The notes below the pieces were generated by a model. That model was not told the DNA's origin and did no database searches. It saw nothing but the letters and a program-made list of their open reading frames with translations. DNA of 64,000 nt. It comes from Flagellimonas sp. 389 (lineage in GTDB: Bacteria; Bacteroidota; Bacteroidia; Flavobacteriales; Flavobacteriaceae). The DNA lies in NCBI RefSeq assembly GCF_018449435.1, contig NZ_JAHCMU010000006.1, positions 62,001 through 126,000 of the forward strand, read 5' to 3'. This document shows, in pieces, positions 52,559-60,840 of this stretch (positions are counted from its first letter, which is position 1; each line of letters begins with the position of its first letter). Both the position numbers and the translations under genes were made by a program.

Positions 52559-52967
52559 ATTTATACGAATACTGTTCGATTTTGGTCTACTCGTACTCAT
52601 TTGGATGGTACAGCTCATTATCTATCCTAGTTTTATTTTTTATGAAAAAGCAGACTTGATTAAATGGCATCAGGTTTACGTAAAACGTATTTCATATGTA
52701 GTGATTCCATTACTATTTGGACAATTGCTTATTAGTCTATGGCAGATTTATGCGTTTGTATCCATTTACACCATCGGGAGTTTTGCATTGATAGTTTGTG
52801 CATGGATTTCTACGTTTACACAATTTGTGCCCATGCACAATCAAATCTCGTCTACCAAATTTGATACAAAGCTTTTACAACATCTTGTACATCGTAATTG
52901 GTTGCGAACGGCGCTATGGTCTTCAGTATTTATTTGGACAGCGCTAGAAGTTTTTATACGCGCGTAA
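52548..52967 (+). CDS. Four-helix membrane protein, unknown function
   Basis: 139 residues, four predicted spans, with VQLIIYPSFIFYEK in the first loop and FVPMHNQIS before a helix containing LQHLVHRNWLRTALW. Overlaps the upstream gene by 11 bp. Its stop overlaps the convergent murA end by 14 bp. Histidines H43, H116, H122 and H125 near helix ends might bind a cofactor (inference). Confidence 0.75.
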   Translation: MKIEFIRILFDFGLLVLIWMVQLIIYPSFIFYEKADLIKWHQVYVKRISYVVIPLLFGQLLISLWQIYAFVSIYTIGSFALIVCAWISTFTQFVPMHNQISSTKFDTKLLQHLVHRNWLRTALWSSVFIWTALEVFIRA

Positions 52968-54261
52968 TGTCGGCCCCAATAGCTCTTAAGCGCTCATCTA
53001 TATTCTCATAACCGCGGTCTATCTGTTCAATATTGTGAATGGTCGAAGTGCCTTTGGCCGAAAGTGCCGCTATCAAAAGGGAAACCCCTGCTCTAATATC
53101 CGGAGATACCATGGTCGTAGCTTTTAACGTGGATTTAAAATCATGGCCTATGACTGTGGCACGATGTGGATCACATAGAATAATCTTTGCACCCATATCT
53201 ATTAATTTATCCACAAAGAAAAGTCGGCTTTCGAACATTTTTTGGTGAATCACCACTTCTCCTTTGGCTTGTATGGCCACAACCAATAGAATGCTCAGTA
53301 AATCTGGCGTTAATCCGGGCCAAGGTGCATCAGCTATGGTCAATATAGATCCATCTATATAATTCTGCACCTCATATCCGTTCTCATGTTTGGGGATATA
53401 TATATCGTCGCCTTTTCGTTCTATTCGTATTCCCAGTTTTTGAAACGCATTGGGTATTTGTCCCAAATCATCCCAACTTACATTTTTAATGGTCAGCTCG
53501 CTTCGGGTCATTGCAGCCAAACCTATCCAGCTACCGATTTCAATCATATCTGGCAGCATTGTATGGGTTGTTCCTCCTAAAGATTCTACGCCTTCAATAG
53601 ACAAAAGATTAGAACCTATACCGGTAATTTTCGCCCCCATCCTGTTCAACATCTTGCATAATTGTTGCAGGTAGGGTTCACAAGCGGCATTGTAGATTGT
53701 TGTAGTCCCCTCCGCCAATACAGCTGCCATTAGGATGTTTGCAGTTCCTGTGACCGAAGCTTCATCCAAGAGCATATAGGCACCTTTGAGTTTTTCCGCT
53801 TCCACACCATAAAAGTATTCCTCTCTGTTGTATCTAAACTTAGCACCAAGTTTTATAAAGCCTTCAAAATGAGTATCTAGACGCCTGCGTCCTATTTTAT
53901 CGCCTCCAGGTTTTGGAATATATCCTTTACCGAATCTTGCCAGTAATGGACCAACTAACATAATGGAACCTCGCAATCCCCGACCGTCTTGCTTGAACTG
54001 GTCGGATTGTAGGTAGTCCAGATTAACATCATCAGCCTTAAAAGTATAAGAGCCCTTTCCCTTTTTTTGAATCTTGACCCCCAAGTCTTCAAGTAGCGCA
54101 ATCAACTTATTGACATCTATGATATCTGGAATATTATTGATCGTGATTTTTTCTCCTGAAAGCAGTACGGCACAAAGAATCTGTAGTGCTTCGTTCTTTG
54201 CTCCCTGAGGTGTAATTTCACCGTGTAACTGGTGACCACCTTCTATCCGAAATGTTCCCAT
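52954..54261 (-). CDS. murA: UDP-N-acetylglucosamine 1-carboxyvinyltransferase
   Basis: 435 residues, EPSP-synthase-like double domain. N-terminal GGHQLHGEITPQGAKNEAL with the conserved Lys-Asn; loop KPGGDKIGRRRLDTH places D121 at the position of the catalytic Cys of E. coli MurA; later DDLGQIPNAFQKLGI and PDIRAGVSLLIAAL. It makes enolpyruvyl-UDP-GlcNAc, the first committed step of peptidoglycan synthesis. The Asp form is active but insensitive to fosfomycin in known cases. It lies 15 bp downstream of the DUF4290 gene on the same strand. Confidence 0.95.
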   Translation of the reverse strand: MGTFRIEGGHQLHGEITPQGAKNEALQILCAVLLSGEKITINNIPDIIDVNKLIALLEDLGVKIQKKGKGSYTFKADDVNLDYLQSDQFKQDGRGLRGSIMLVGPLLARFGKGYIPKPGGDKIGRRRLDTHFEGFIKLGAKFRYNREEYFYGVEAEKLKGAYMLLDEASVTGTANILMAAVLAEGTTTIYNAACEPYLQQLCKMLNRMGAKITGIGSNLLSIEGVESLGGTTHTMLPDMIEIGSWIGLAAMTRSELTIKNVSWDDLGQIPNAFQKLGIRIERKGDDIYIPKHENGYEVQNYIDGSILTIADAPWPGLTPDLLSILLVVAIQAKGEVVIHQKMFESRLFFVDKLIDMGAKIILCDPHRATVIGHDFKSTLKATTMVSPDIRAGVSLLIAALSAKGTSTIHNIEQIDRGYENIDERLRAIGADITRV

Positions 54262-54276
54262 GTATTCCTTTGGAAT

Positions 54277-54993
54277 TTAATACCTTTTTTTACCTCTGTT
54301 GTTACGTTGTCCCTTTTTATTATGACTACTACCACCGCTTCTATTGGATTTAGCTAGGCGATTTTTAAGAAACTGTCCACTATCGGTCAAACTCTCGCCC
54401 TTTGGGGCCAAGTCTATTTCCCCGTCGCTCAATTCTTTTAAGTGTGCGAAAATCGCCGAATCTTCAACCGTATCCTTGTTCCAGTTTAGGTAACACTTCT
54501 TCATGTGGTTGGCAATGGCATATTCCAATCCAGAGCGCATATCACCCTTTTCCCATTTAATGGCCACATCTATCATTCTTTTAATGTTGTTACCGTAAAA
54601 TCGATACTTTGGATGGTTTTGTGGATATTCCAAAGGCTCCGGTCGCTGTTGCAAAACTTCCTGTGGTGTAATGGGGAATGGGGAATCAACATCCAATTTA
54701 AAATCGGACATAATAAAAAGTTGGTCCCATAACTTATGTTGAAAATCTGCAACATCACGTAAATGAGGCTGTAAATTACCCATTACACTAATAATGGACT
54801 TAGCAACTTTATTACGTTCTTCTTTATCGGCTATGGAGACGGCATGGTCGACCATTTTTTGAAAATGACGTCCGTATTCTGGGATTATAAGCTTGGTCCG
54901 CTCCGTATTATATTCTAAATTTTCTACTAGATTCAAATTAAAAGAGTTTAATGAAATTAATTTAGTGGGAAGTCTTTCCACTAACGCATGCAA
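54277..54993 (-). CDS. DUF4290 family protein
   Basis: 238 residues, soluble and helical, with a basic low-complexity tail (Lys/Arg/Asn/Gly/Ser-rich from about 213). Segment EYGRHFQKMVDHAVSI and the WEKGDMRSGLEYAIANHMKKCYLNWNKDTV motif are typical of DUF4290, restricted to Bacteroidota. Function unknown; the basic tail might bind nucleic acid (inference). Between DUF493 and murA, probably co-transcribed. Confidence 0.85.
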   Translation of the reverse strand: MHALVERLPTKLISLNSFNLNLVENLEYNTERTKLIIPEYGRHFQKMVDHAVSIADKEERNKVAKSIISVMGNLQPHLRDVADFQHKLWDQLFIMSDFKLDVDSPFPITPQEVLQQRPEPLEYPQNHPKYRFYGNNIKRMIDVAIKWEKGDMRSGLEYAIANHMKKCYLNWNKDTVEDSAIFAHLKELSDGEIDLAPKGESLTDSGQFLKNRLAKSNRSGGSSHNKKGQRNNRGKKRY

Positions 54994-55021
54994 AATACTA
55001 AAATTATGTCAATTGTAGGTT

Positions 55022-55309
55022 TTATAGGGAAATTACTCCCTCAATACTGGAAACTTCCTTGTACTTGGCAATAACCTCATCTGGGTTATTTAGGTGCACG
55101 GTAATGGAAACACTGGTGTATGTGCCTTTTTTGGATTGTTTTGATTCTATGACCGCCCCAGGTATATTGAAGATAGTTGTGATCTGGTCAATTTTCTCTT
55201 CATCGGTAGGTACGATAAACTTGTACAGATAGTTGGACGGCCACTGCGTATTCTCCAACAACTGTTCTTTCAATCTAGCATAAAATGCATCGGACTCCTC
55301 CTTGTTCAT
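55022..55309 (-). CDS. DUF493 (YbeD-like) family protein
   Basis: 95 residues from the ATG at 55307-55309. The open frame extends to 55474, but that part overlaps the divergent gene, and a -7 box lies just upstream of the chosen ATG. Ferredoxin-like alpha/beta fold: YKFIVPTDEEKIDQITTIFN, TSVSITVHLNNPDEVIAKYKEVSSIEGV. Related to E. coli YbeD, a small regulatory-type ACT-like protein. Partner unknown. Confidence 0.82.
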   Translation of the reverse strand: MNKEESDAFYARLKEQLLENTQWPSNYLYKFIVPTDEEKIDQITTIFNIPGAVIESKQSKKGTYTSVSITVHLNNPDEVIAKYKEVSSIEGVISL

Positions 55310-55323
55310 GCGTCTATTTTGTG

Positions 55324-55331
55324 CAAAGATA
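55324..55331 (-). promoter_or_regulatory. -7 box of the DUF493-DUF4290-murA unit
   Basis: TATCTTTG on the minus strand, ending 14 nt before the ATG. No TTG at the normal distance. Supports the short DUF493 start. Confidence 0.5.
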
Positions 55332-55397
55332 TGGGTTAGCTTACAATTTTTTTTCCTTCTTCGTATTTCATTACTTTGTATTGATAAATTTTTGCGG

Positions 55398-55961
55398 TTG
55401 AATACAAAAAAAGTAGTTATTACAGGAGCACCTGGAACTGGAAAAACCTCAATAATCAATGACTTGGAAAACAAGGGTTTTCAGTGTTTCCATGAGATTA
55501 TACGAGACATGACTTCCGAAGCGAAAATAAACGGTGAATCTAGTGAATTTATATCCAATCCGTTGGTGTTTGTTGATGATGCAATGCAGTTTAACAAAGA
55601 CCTATTATCCGGAAGGGCAAAACACCATGAAGAATCACAGCACCTAAACGTGGCTTTGAGTTTCTTTGACCGCGGTGTTCCGGACGTATTGGCCTATATG
55701 GATTTTTTTGAACAAGCCTATGGAGAAGATTTTATTGCCGTATGTAAGAATCATCGGTACGATGTTATATTCATTGTACCTCCTTGGAAAGAAATCTATA
55801 TTTCAGATAATGAACGTTTGGAAACCTTCGAGGAAGCTGAAAAACTTCATAATGCCTTGATGAAGACCTATACAACGTTCGGGTACGAGCCAATACTAGT
55901 TCCGAAAAAACCTGTTGAACAGCGAACTACATTCATACTGGATTTACTTAATAACAATTAG
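55398..55961 (+). CDS. P-loop ATPase/kinase (AAA_28 type)
   Basis: 187 residues if started at the TTG at 55398; another TTG is at 55392, and the frame is open from 55302 with residues unlike the fold. Walker A GAPGTGKTS directly after the start. RGVPDVLAYMDFF contains the Asp/Arg expected of nucleoside-kinase-like P-loops, and there is IFIVPPWKEIYISDNER later. Substrate unknown. Its stop (TAG) overlaps the recQ GTG start by one base. Confidence 0.8.
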   Translation: MNTKKVVITGAPGTGKTSIINDLENKGFQCFHEIIRDMTSEAKINGESSEFISNPLVFVDDAMQFNKDLLSGRAKHHEESQHLNVALSFFDRGVPDVLAYMDFFEQAYGEDFIAVCKNHRYDVIFIVPPWKEIYISDNERLETFEEAEKLHNALMKTYTTFGYEPILVPKKPVEQRTTFILDLLNNN

Positions 55962-57856
55962 TGCAGAAAAAAGCCGTAGTAGTTTTAAAAGAGATTTGGG
56001 GCTTTGAAGCTTTCAGGGGCTCTCAAAAAGAAATCATCGATGCTGTTATCTCCGGAAAAGATGTTTTAGCGTTACTGCCTACTGGAGGGGGAAAATCCAT
56101 TTGCTATCAAGTACCTGCCTTGGTGAACGAAGGTATCTGTATTGTTGTCTCGCCACTGGTAGCGCTGATTCAAGATCAGGTGGATCGGTTAAAGTTAAAA
56201 GGTATTAAAGCGATTGCACTTACTGGAGGAATTTCCTTTGAAGAACTCAACAACCTCTTGGACAACTGTCTTTATGGAAATTATAAATTCCTGTATTTAT
56301 CCCCTGAACGTTTACAACAATCCGTTGTCCAACAAAGGATTAGGGAGATGAATGTAAATCTAATCGCAATTGATGAAGCGCATTGTATATCGCAATGGGG
56401 AAATGATTTTAGACCGGCTTACTTGGAATGTGCAATCTTGAGAGAACTTGCTCCAAATTCACCAATGATTGCACTTACGGCAACCGCTACGCCAAAAGTT
56501 GTAGAAGACATCTTGGAAAATCTTGAGCTCAAAGAGGCTAAGATATTCAAAGATTCATTTTCCAGGTCCAACATCATATTTAAGGTTAAAAAAACAGAAG
56601 ATAAGCTCTATCAACTTAAAAAGTATATAACTACTATACCAGGTAGTTCCATTGTTTATGTAAGATCGCGTAAAATGTCTTTGTTCCTTGCTGAATTTTT
56701 AAATAAAAATGGATGTAAAGCTTCCTTTTTCCATGGAGGGATTTCTAGAGCAGAGAAAAAAGAAAAGTTGAGCCTATGGCTTGATGGTGATTTAGAAATC
56801 ATGGTAGCCACCAATGCTTTTGGAATGGGTGTGGACAAACCAAATGTTCGATTGGTAGTACATTATCAGGTTCCGGATAGTTTAGAAAGTTATTTTCAAG
56901 AAGCAGGACGTGCGGGGAGAGATGGCGAAACAGCTACTGCGGTTCTACTGAATACCAAAGAAGATGAAGAATTGGCGAAAAAGCAATTTATTACTTCGTT
57001 ACCTGATGTCGATTTTGTCAAAAAACTTTATGCAAAGTTGAACAGTTATTTTCAGATTTCTTACGGGGAATCGACCTCGGAAACATTCGCCTTAAAATTT
57101 AATTCGTTTTGTAGGCGTTACGAATTCAACCCAAATATGGCATACCATGGTTTGCGTATTCTCGACCAAAATTCCGTAATTAACTTATCCGATACCTATA
57201 ATGAAAAAACCACACTTAGATTTATTGCCTCCAAAACAAATATTTTCAATTACTTGGACAATAACCGTAAGACCGCACCGGTAATACAAACAATTCTTCG
57301 CACATATGGTGGAATCACAGATTATAACACCAGCATTAATATCCAATTGATTTCAAAAAAAACAGGAGAACAAGAAAAATCAATAAAGAAAATACTGGAA
57401 CAGCTTCAAACGGATGGTATCGCAGAATATAGGAATACAGCTAGCGACTTGGAAATCAATTTTCTGATTCCACGAGAAGATGAACGGACCATAAATACCT
57501 TTGCAAACAAGATTAGAGACTTTAACAAGGTCAAACAAAGCAATATGGATGCTATGTTGGGTTACATCAACAATACCAGCTCATGTCGCAGTAACTTTAT
57601 ACTAAATTATTTTGGGGAAGACGTAAAAGAAGAATGTGGGACTTGCGATATTTGCACGACAAGCAATGACCATAGTTTATTTGATATTAAATCAGAAATA
57701 ATCCAATTATTAAAGGCTAGTCCAAAAACCTCTAGAAAACTTGCAGAATCTATGACCGTTGATGAAAAGAAAATTTTGGAAGCATTAGTGATACTGCTCG
57801 AAGATGAAACGGTACTTTTAAACTATAAAAATGAATATGCCATCAATGTCCAATAG
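55961..57856 (+). CDS. recQ: ATP-dependent DNA helicase RecQ
   Basis: 631 residues, GTG start. Superfamily 2 motifs: LLPTGGGKSICYQVPAL (I), IDEAHCISQWGNDFRP (II), ALTATATP (III), ATNAFGMGVDKPNVRLVVHYQ (V) and EAGRAGRDG (VI). A zinc-binding site is formed by Cys residues in SSCRSNFILNYF and ECGTCDICTT. A winged-helix region follows; the HRDC domain of E. coli RecQ is not seen, as in many Bacteroidota. 3'-5' helicase for recombination and fork repair. Confidence 0.95.
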   Translation: MQKKAVVVLKEIWGFEAFRGSQKEIIDAVISGKDVLALLPTGGGKSICYQVPALVNEGICIVVSPLVALIQDQVDRLKLKGIKAIALTGGISFEELNNLLDNCLYGNYKFLYLSPERLQQSVVQQRIREMNVNLIAIDEAHCISQWGNDFRPAYLECAILRELAPNSPMIALTATATPKVVEDILENLELKEAKIFKDSFSRSNIIFKVKKTEDKLYQLKKYITTIPGSSIVYVRSRKMSLFLAEFLNKNGCKASFFHGGISRAEKKEKLSLWLDGDLEIMVATNAFGMGVDKPNVRLVVHYQVPDSLESYFQEAGRAGRDGETATAVLLNTKEDEELAKKQFITSLPDVDFVKKLYAKLNSYFQISYGESTSETFALKFNSFCRRYEFNPNMAYHGLRILDQNSVINLSDTYNEKTTLRFIASKTNIFNYLDNNRKTAPVIQTILRTYGGITDYNTSINIQLISKKTGEQEKSIKKILEQLQTDGIAEYRNTASDLEINFLIPREDERTINTFANKIRDFNKVKQSNMDAMLGYINNTSSCRSNFILNYFGEDVKEECGTCDICTTSNDHSLFDIKSEIIQLLKASPKTSRKLAESMTVDEKKILEALVILLEDETVLLNYKNEYAINVQ

Positions 57857-58799
57857 TTCTTTACGTATCGTGTTTATGGGAACACCAGATTTTGCAGTTG
57901 TAAGCTTAAAAGGTATTCTAGACGCAGGCTTTAATGTAGTGGGAGTGATTACAGCACCAGATAGGCCAGCAGGCAGGGGAAGAAAGATTCAGGAATCTGC
58001 GGTAAAACAATTCGCGACAGCACAAAACTTAAAGATATTACAGCCCACAAATTTAAAGAGTGAACAATTTTTAGAGGAACTTAAAGATTTGGAGGCAAAC
58101 CTTCATGTTGTTGTCGCCTTTAGAATGCTACCCAAAGGCGTTTGGCAGATGCCCAAATTTGGTACGTTTAACCTTCATGCTTCTTTACTGCCACAGTACC
58201 GTGGAGCCGCTCCAATAAATTGGGCCGTAATCAATGGAGAAACCAAAACAGGGGTCACTACTTTTTTTATTGATGAAAAAATCGATACCGGAGGTATCAT
58301 ACTACAAAAAGAAGAAGAAATCCAATTAGAAGATACCGCAGGTACGCTTCATGATAGGTTGATGATATTGGGGGCCGAACTTGTTGTAGATACATGCCAA
58401 CAGATTTCTGAAGGTAAAGTTGCCAGTACTACACAAAAACATTTTGAAAATTTAAAACCAGCACCTAAACTTCATAAAGAAAATTGTAAGATCGATTGGG
58501 AAGCACCTTTGGCAAACATCCATAACCATGTTCGGGGTTTAAGCCCCTACCCTTCCGCATGGTGTTATTTGTTGAACGGCGAAAAAGAAGAAAGTATCAA
58601 GATTTATAAAACCCGCATAGCGCTAGAAAAACATGATTATAATGTAGGGCGACTTTTTGCGGATAAAAAGACTTTAAAAGTTGCTACTAAAGAAGGGTAT
58701 CTACAACTTTTGGAAATACAACTTTCGGGAAAGCGAAAAATGAACGTTTCTGAAATTCTGAACGGCTTAAATCTTCATGAAAATGCATGTCTTCGCTAA
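57846..58799 (+). CDS. fmt: Methionyl-tRNA formyltransferase
   Basis: 317 residues from the ATG at 57846 (others at 57831 and 57837 would give a longer overlap with recQ). Formyltransferase domain: FMGTPDFAVVSLKGI; NLHASLLPQYRGAAPINWAVINGETKTGVTTFFID with the Asn/His/Asp active set. C-terminal OB-like domain about 205-310. It formylates initiator Met-tRNA. Overlaps recQ by 11 bp. Confidence 0.95.
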   Translation: MSNSSLRIVFMGTPDFAVVSLKGILDAGFNVVGVITAPDRPAGRGRKIQESAVKQFATAQNLKILQPTNLKSEQFLEELKDLEANLHVVVAFRMLPKGVWQMPKFGTFNLHASLLPQYRGAAPINWAVINGETKTGVTTFFIDEKIDTGGIILQKEEEIQLEDTAGTLHDRLMILGAELVVDTCQQISEGKVASTTQKHFENLKPAPKLHKENCKIDWEAPLANIHNHVRGLSPYPSAWCYLLNGEKEESIKIYKTRIALEKHDYNVGRLFADKKTLKVATKEGYLQLLEIQLSGKRKMNVSEILNGLNLHENACLR

Positions 58800-58846
58800 A
58801 GCCTTACTATGACTAGGCTTGCAATTGGTCGACTTTTTTTTCTACT

Positions 58847-58877
58847 TTATCAACAAACGTTTCAAGTTATCAACAAA
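58847..58877 (+). repeat. Tandem TTATCAACAAA repeats upstream of HU
   Basis: The 11-mer TTATCAACAAA occurs at 58847-58857 and 58867-58877 (period 20 bp). The first nine bases differ from the DnaA box TTATCCACA at one position. They lie 35 and 55 bp upstream of the -33 element of the HU promoter. Confidence 0.5.
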
Positions 58878-58901
58878 AAACCCTATTTCCCTTGGTTTTA
58901 C

Positions 58902-58931
58902 TTGCGTTAAAAGCAAATCCATATAAATTTG
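58902..58931 (+). promoter_or_regulatory. Promoter of the HU gene
   Basis: TTG (58902-58904), a 19-nt spacer, TAAATTTG (58924-58931): a full consensus promoter. The predicted leader is about 38-40 nt. Confidence 0.8.
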
Positions 58932-58975
58932 TTTAGCATTAAAATTATTTTAACAACAATTAATTTAATTCCATT

Positions 58976-59248
58976 ATGAACAAAACAGAATTAATCGATG
59001 CCATGGCAGCTGATGCTGGCATCACTAAGGCAGCAGCTAAAAAGGCATTGGAATCTTTCTTAGGAAACGTAGAAGGATCTCTTAAAAAAGGAAACAGGGT
59101 TTCTTTAGTAGGTTTTGGTTCTTGGTCAGTATCCAAGAGAAATGCAAGAGAAGGTAGAAATCCACAAACTGGAGCAACTATCAAAATCGCAGCTAAGAAC
59201 GTAGTAAAGTTCAAAGCAGGAGCAGAATTGAGTGGTTCAGTAAACTAA
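58976..59248 (+). CDS. hup: HU family DNA-binding protein
   Basis: 90 residues, complete HU fold. MNKTELIDAMAADAGITKAAAKKALESFL is replaced here by noting its helices at 3-40; the DNA-binding arm is marked by GFGSWSVSKRNAREGRNPQTG (about 48-68). Basic, histone-like; bends DNA and compacts the nucleoid. Own consensus promoter and strong terminator, so a separate, probably highly expressed unit. Confidence 0.95.
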   Translation: MNKTELIDAMAADAGITKAAAKKALESFLGNVEGSLKKGNRVSLVGFGSWSVSKRNAREGRNPQTGATIKIAAKNVVKFKAGAELSGSVN

Positions 59249-59271
59249 TCGATTACCATTTGAAATATATT

Positions 59272-59306
59272 AAAGCACTTCTTGAGAAAGAGGTGCTTTT
59301 TTATTT
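59272..59306 (+). terminator. Intrinsic terminator of the HU gene
   Basis: Stem AAAGCACTTCTT / AAGAGGTGCTTT (11 of 12 paired, one G-T) with loop GAGA, followed by a run of T. Confidence 0.88.
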
Positions 59307-59378
59307 TCTGCATTTTCCAGCGTTTTTTGTAATTATAATATATTATGTTACATTTAAGAATAAGAATCTAAAATTACT

Positions 59379-59939
59379 ATGGTTAGCCTTAAACCTAAAA
59401 AAGGAAAACTACTGGTTGCCGAACCAACATTAACAGGCGATGTTTCTTTTAATAGATCGGTAGTTTTGCTTGCTGAACATAACAATGAGGGGTCTGTAGG
59501 TTTTATTCTAAATAAGCCTTTGGATTATACCATAAACGACCTTATTTCTGAAATTACCGTTCCCTTCAAAGTTTTTAACGGAGGCCCCGTAGAGCAGGAC
59601 AATCTTTATTTTATACATAAAGTACCTCACCTTATCCAAGACAGTATTGAGATTTCTGATGGTATATTTTGGGGTGGTGATTTTGAACAAACCGTAGAGC
59701 TTATCAATAACGAGACTATCACTGCCCAAGATATACGTTTTTTTTTAGGATATTCCGGTTGGGATTCCAGTCAGTTAGATCAGGAACTTTCTTCAAAATC
59801 GTGGATTGTAGTACAAAATGAATATGAAAGCGGAATCCTAGAAAAATCTTCCAATGCTTTTTGGAAAGAAAAAATGGTAGAGCTTGGCGGAGACTATCTA
59901 TTATGGTCCAATGCCCCTGAAAACCCTTCCTTAAATTAG
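59379..59939 (+). CDS. YqgE/AlgH family protein
   Basis: 186 residues. Family motifs LLVAEPTL, FNRSVVLLAEHNNEGSVGFILNKP and FNGGPVEQDNLYFIH, then a C-terminal FLGYSGWDSSQLDQEL. A conserved bacterial protein of unclear biochemical role (AlgH was named for alginate regulation in Pseudomonas). No signal peptide. Its stop is 1 bp from the convergent aminotransferase stop. Confidence 0.9.
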   Translation: MVSLKPKKGKLLVAEPTLTGDVSFNRSVVLLAEHNNEGSVGFILNKPLDYTINDLISEITVPFKVFNGGPVEQDNLYFIHKVPHLIQDSIEISDGIFWGGDFEQTVELINNETITAQDIRFFLGYSGWDSSQLDQELSSKSWIVVQNEYESGILEKSSNAFWKEKMVELGGDYLLWSNAPENPSLN

Positions 59940-59940
59940 G

Positions 59941-60786
59941 CTAACCAATTCTGGCCTTTGCATTCAGTTTTCCTATTAGACTTTTACTGATACTATTGGA
60001 ATACTCTTTTTTTCGATACTTGCTTATAGGCCGTATGCCATCAATGCTATTGGTTATAAAAAGTTCATCCGCTTTTTGAAGTTCAAAGGGTGAAATCGAT
60101 ACTTCTTGTAACTCGAAATCCGGAATGCCATTTATAATCTCCATTAGTTTTTTCCTAATGATACCATCCAAACTGCCGTCACTCAGAGGAGGCGTTTTAA
60201 TGACCTTATCCTTGACCAAAAAAAGATTACCGTTAATAACCTCGACTACTTGTTTATTGTTATTGATGAGAATGCAGTTTTCATATCCGTTTTCTTTGGC
60301 ATAAACGCTGGCAACCACATTTAGAATTTTATTGGTCGTCTTTAAATTGGACAACATGTCTTTATTGATGTAGTAGTCTTTAAAAAGCTCCACTTCGTAA
60401 TGTTCGTCATTAACAAGATAAAACGGTGATTTTAATTCACTTATTTCAATGATATAAGAGACTTCATTGGTTTTAGGTCCATAAAGCCCTCCGCCATTTC
60501 TGAAGACGGTTAAGCGTACCCTGGCCGAATTGATATCCAATCCATTTTCACCAACAGTTTTTAGAATCTGTTCTTCCAAGAATTCCAATGTGAACTCCAT
60601 GGGTATTTCCATTCTCAGGATACGCATGGAAGACATCAACCTAAAATAGTGGTCTTCCCAAAAGAAGATGGTACCGTTTACACAACGAACCGTCTCAAAA
60701 AGAGCATCCCCGTACTTTAGTCCCCTGTTATCGTAATTTAAAATATCGGTATCCTTGGAAAAAAGTTTGCCGTTAAAATTGACCAT
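59941..60786 (-). CDS. Class IV aminotransferase (PabC/IlvE-like)
   Basis: 281 residues, PLP fold-type IV. Conserved RGLKYGDALFETVRC near the N-terminus (with Arg and the substrate-side Glu), Lys in LKTTNKILN (about 144-152, PLP Schiff base), EVINGNLFLVKD and TPPLSDGSLDGIIRK. 4-amino-4-deoxychorismate lyase, D-amino acid and branched-chain aminotransferases share this pattern; I cannot choose firmly. The start codon directly follows the T-tract of a terminator-like hairpin. Confidence 0.88.
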   Translation of the reverse strand: MVNFNGKLFSKDTDILNYDNRGLKYGDALFETVRCVNGTIFFWEDHYFRLMSSMRILRMEIPMEFTLEFLEEQILKTVGENGLDINSARVRLTVFRNGGGLYGPKTNEVSYIIEISELKSPFYLVNDEHYEVELFKDYYINKDMLSNLKTTNKILNVVASVYAKENGYENCILINNNKQVVEVINGNLFLVKDKVIKTPPLSDGSLDGIIRKKLMEIINGIPDFELQEVSISPFELQKADELFITNSIDGIRPISKYRKKEYSNSISKSLIGKLNAKARIG

Positions 60787-60793
60787 AAAAAAA

Positions 60794-60812
60794 GCCTTGA
60801 AAAAATCAAGGC
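60794..60812 (-). terminator. Terminator hairpin of the START-like gene, abutting the next start codon
   Basis: Perfect 7-bp stem GCCTTGA / TCAAGGC with a 5-nt loop. On the minus strand seven T follow and end at the ATG of the aminotransferase gene (60784-60786). Confidence 0.7.
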
Positions 60813-60820
60813 CAAATATA
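60813..60820 (-). promoter_or_regulatory. -7 box of the class IV aminotransferase gene
   Basis: TATATTTG on the minus strand, directly next to the hairpin stem. A transcript from it would begin with the hairpin. No good -33 TTG is seen. Confidence 0.5.
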
Positions 60821-60840
60821 CGTTTTAGTTGAGAATACTG

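Noticed and set aside
58809..58910. A 33-codon frame between fmt and HU
   Set aside because: It runs through the repeats and the -33 element of the HU promoter, so it is more likely regulatory DNA.
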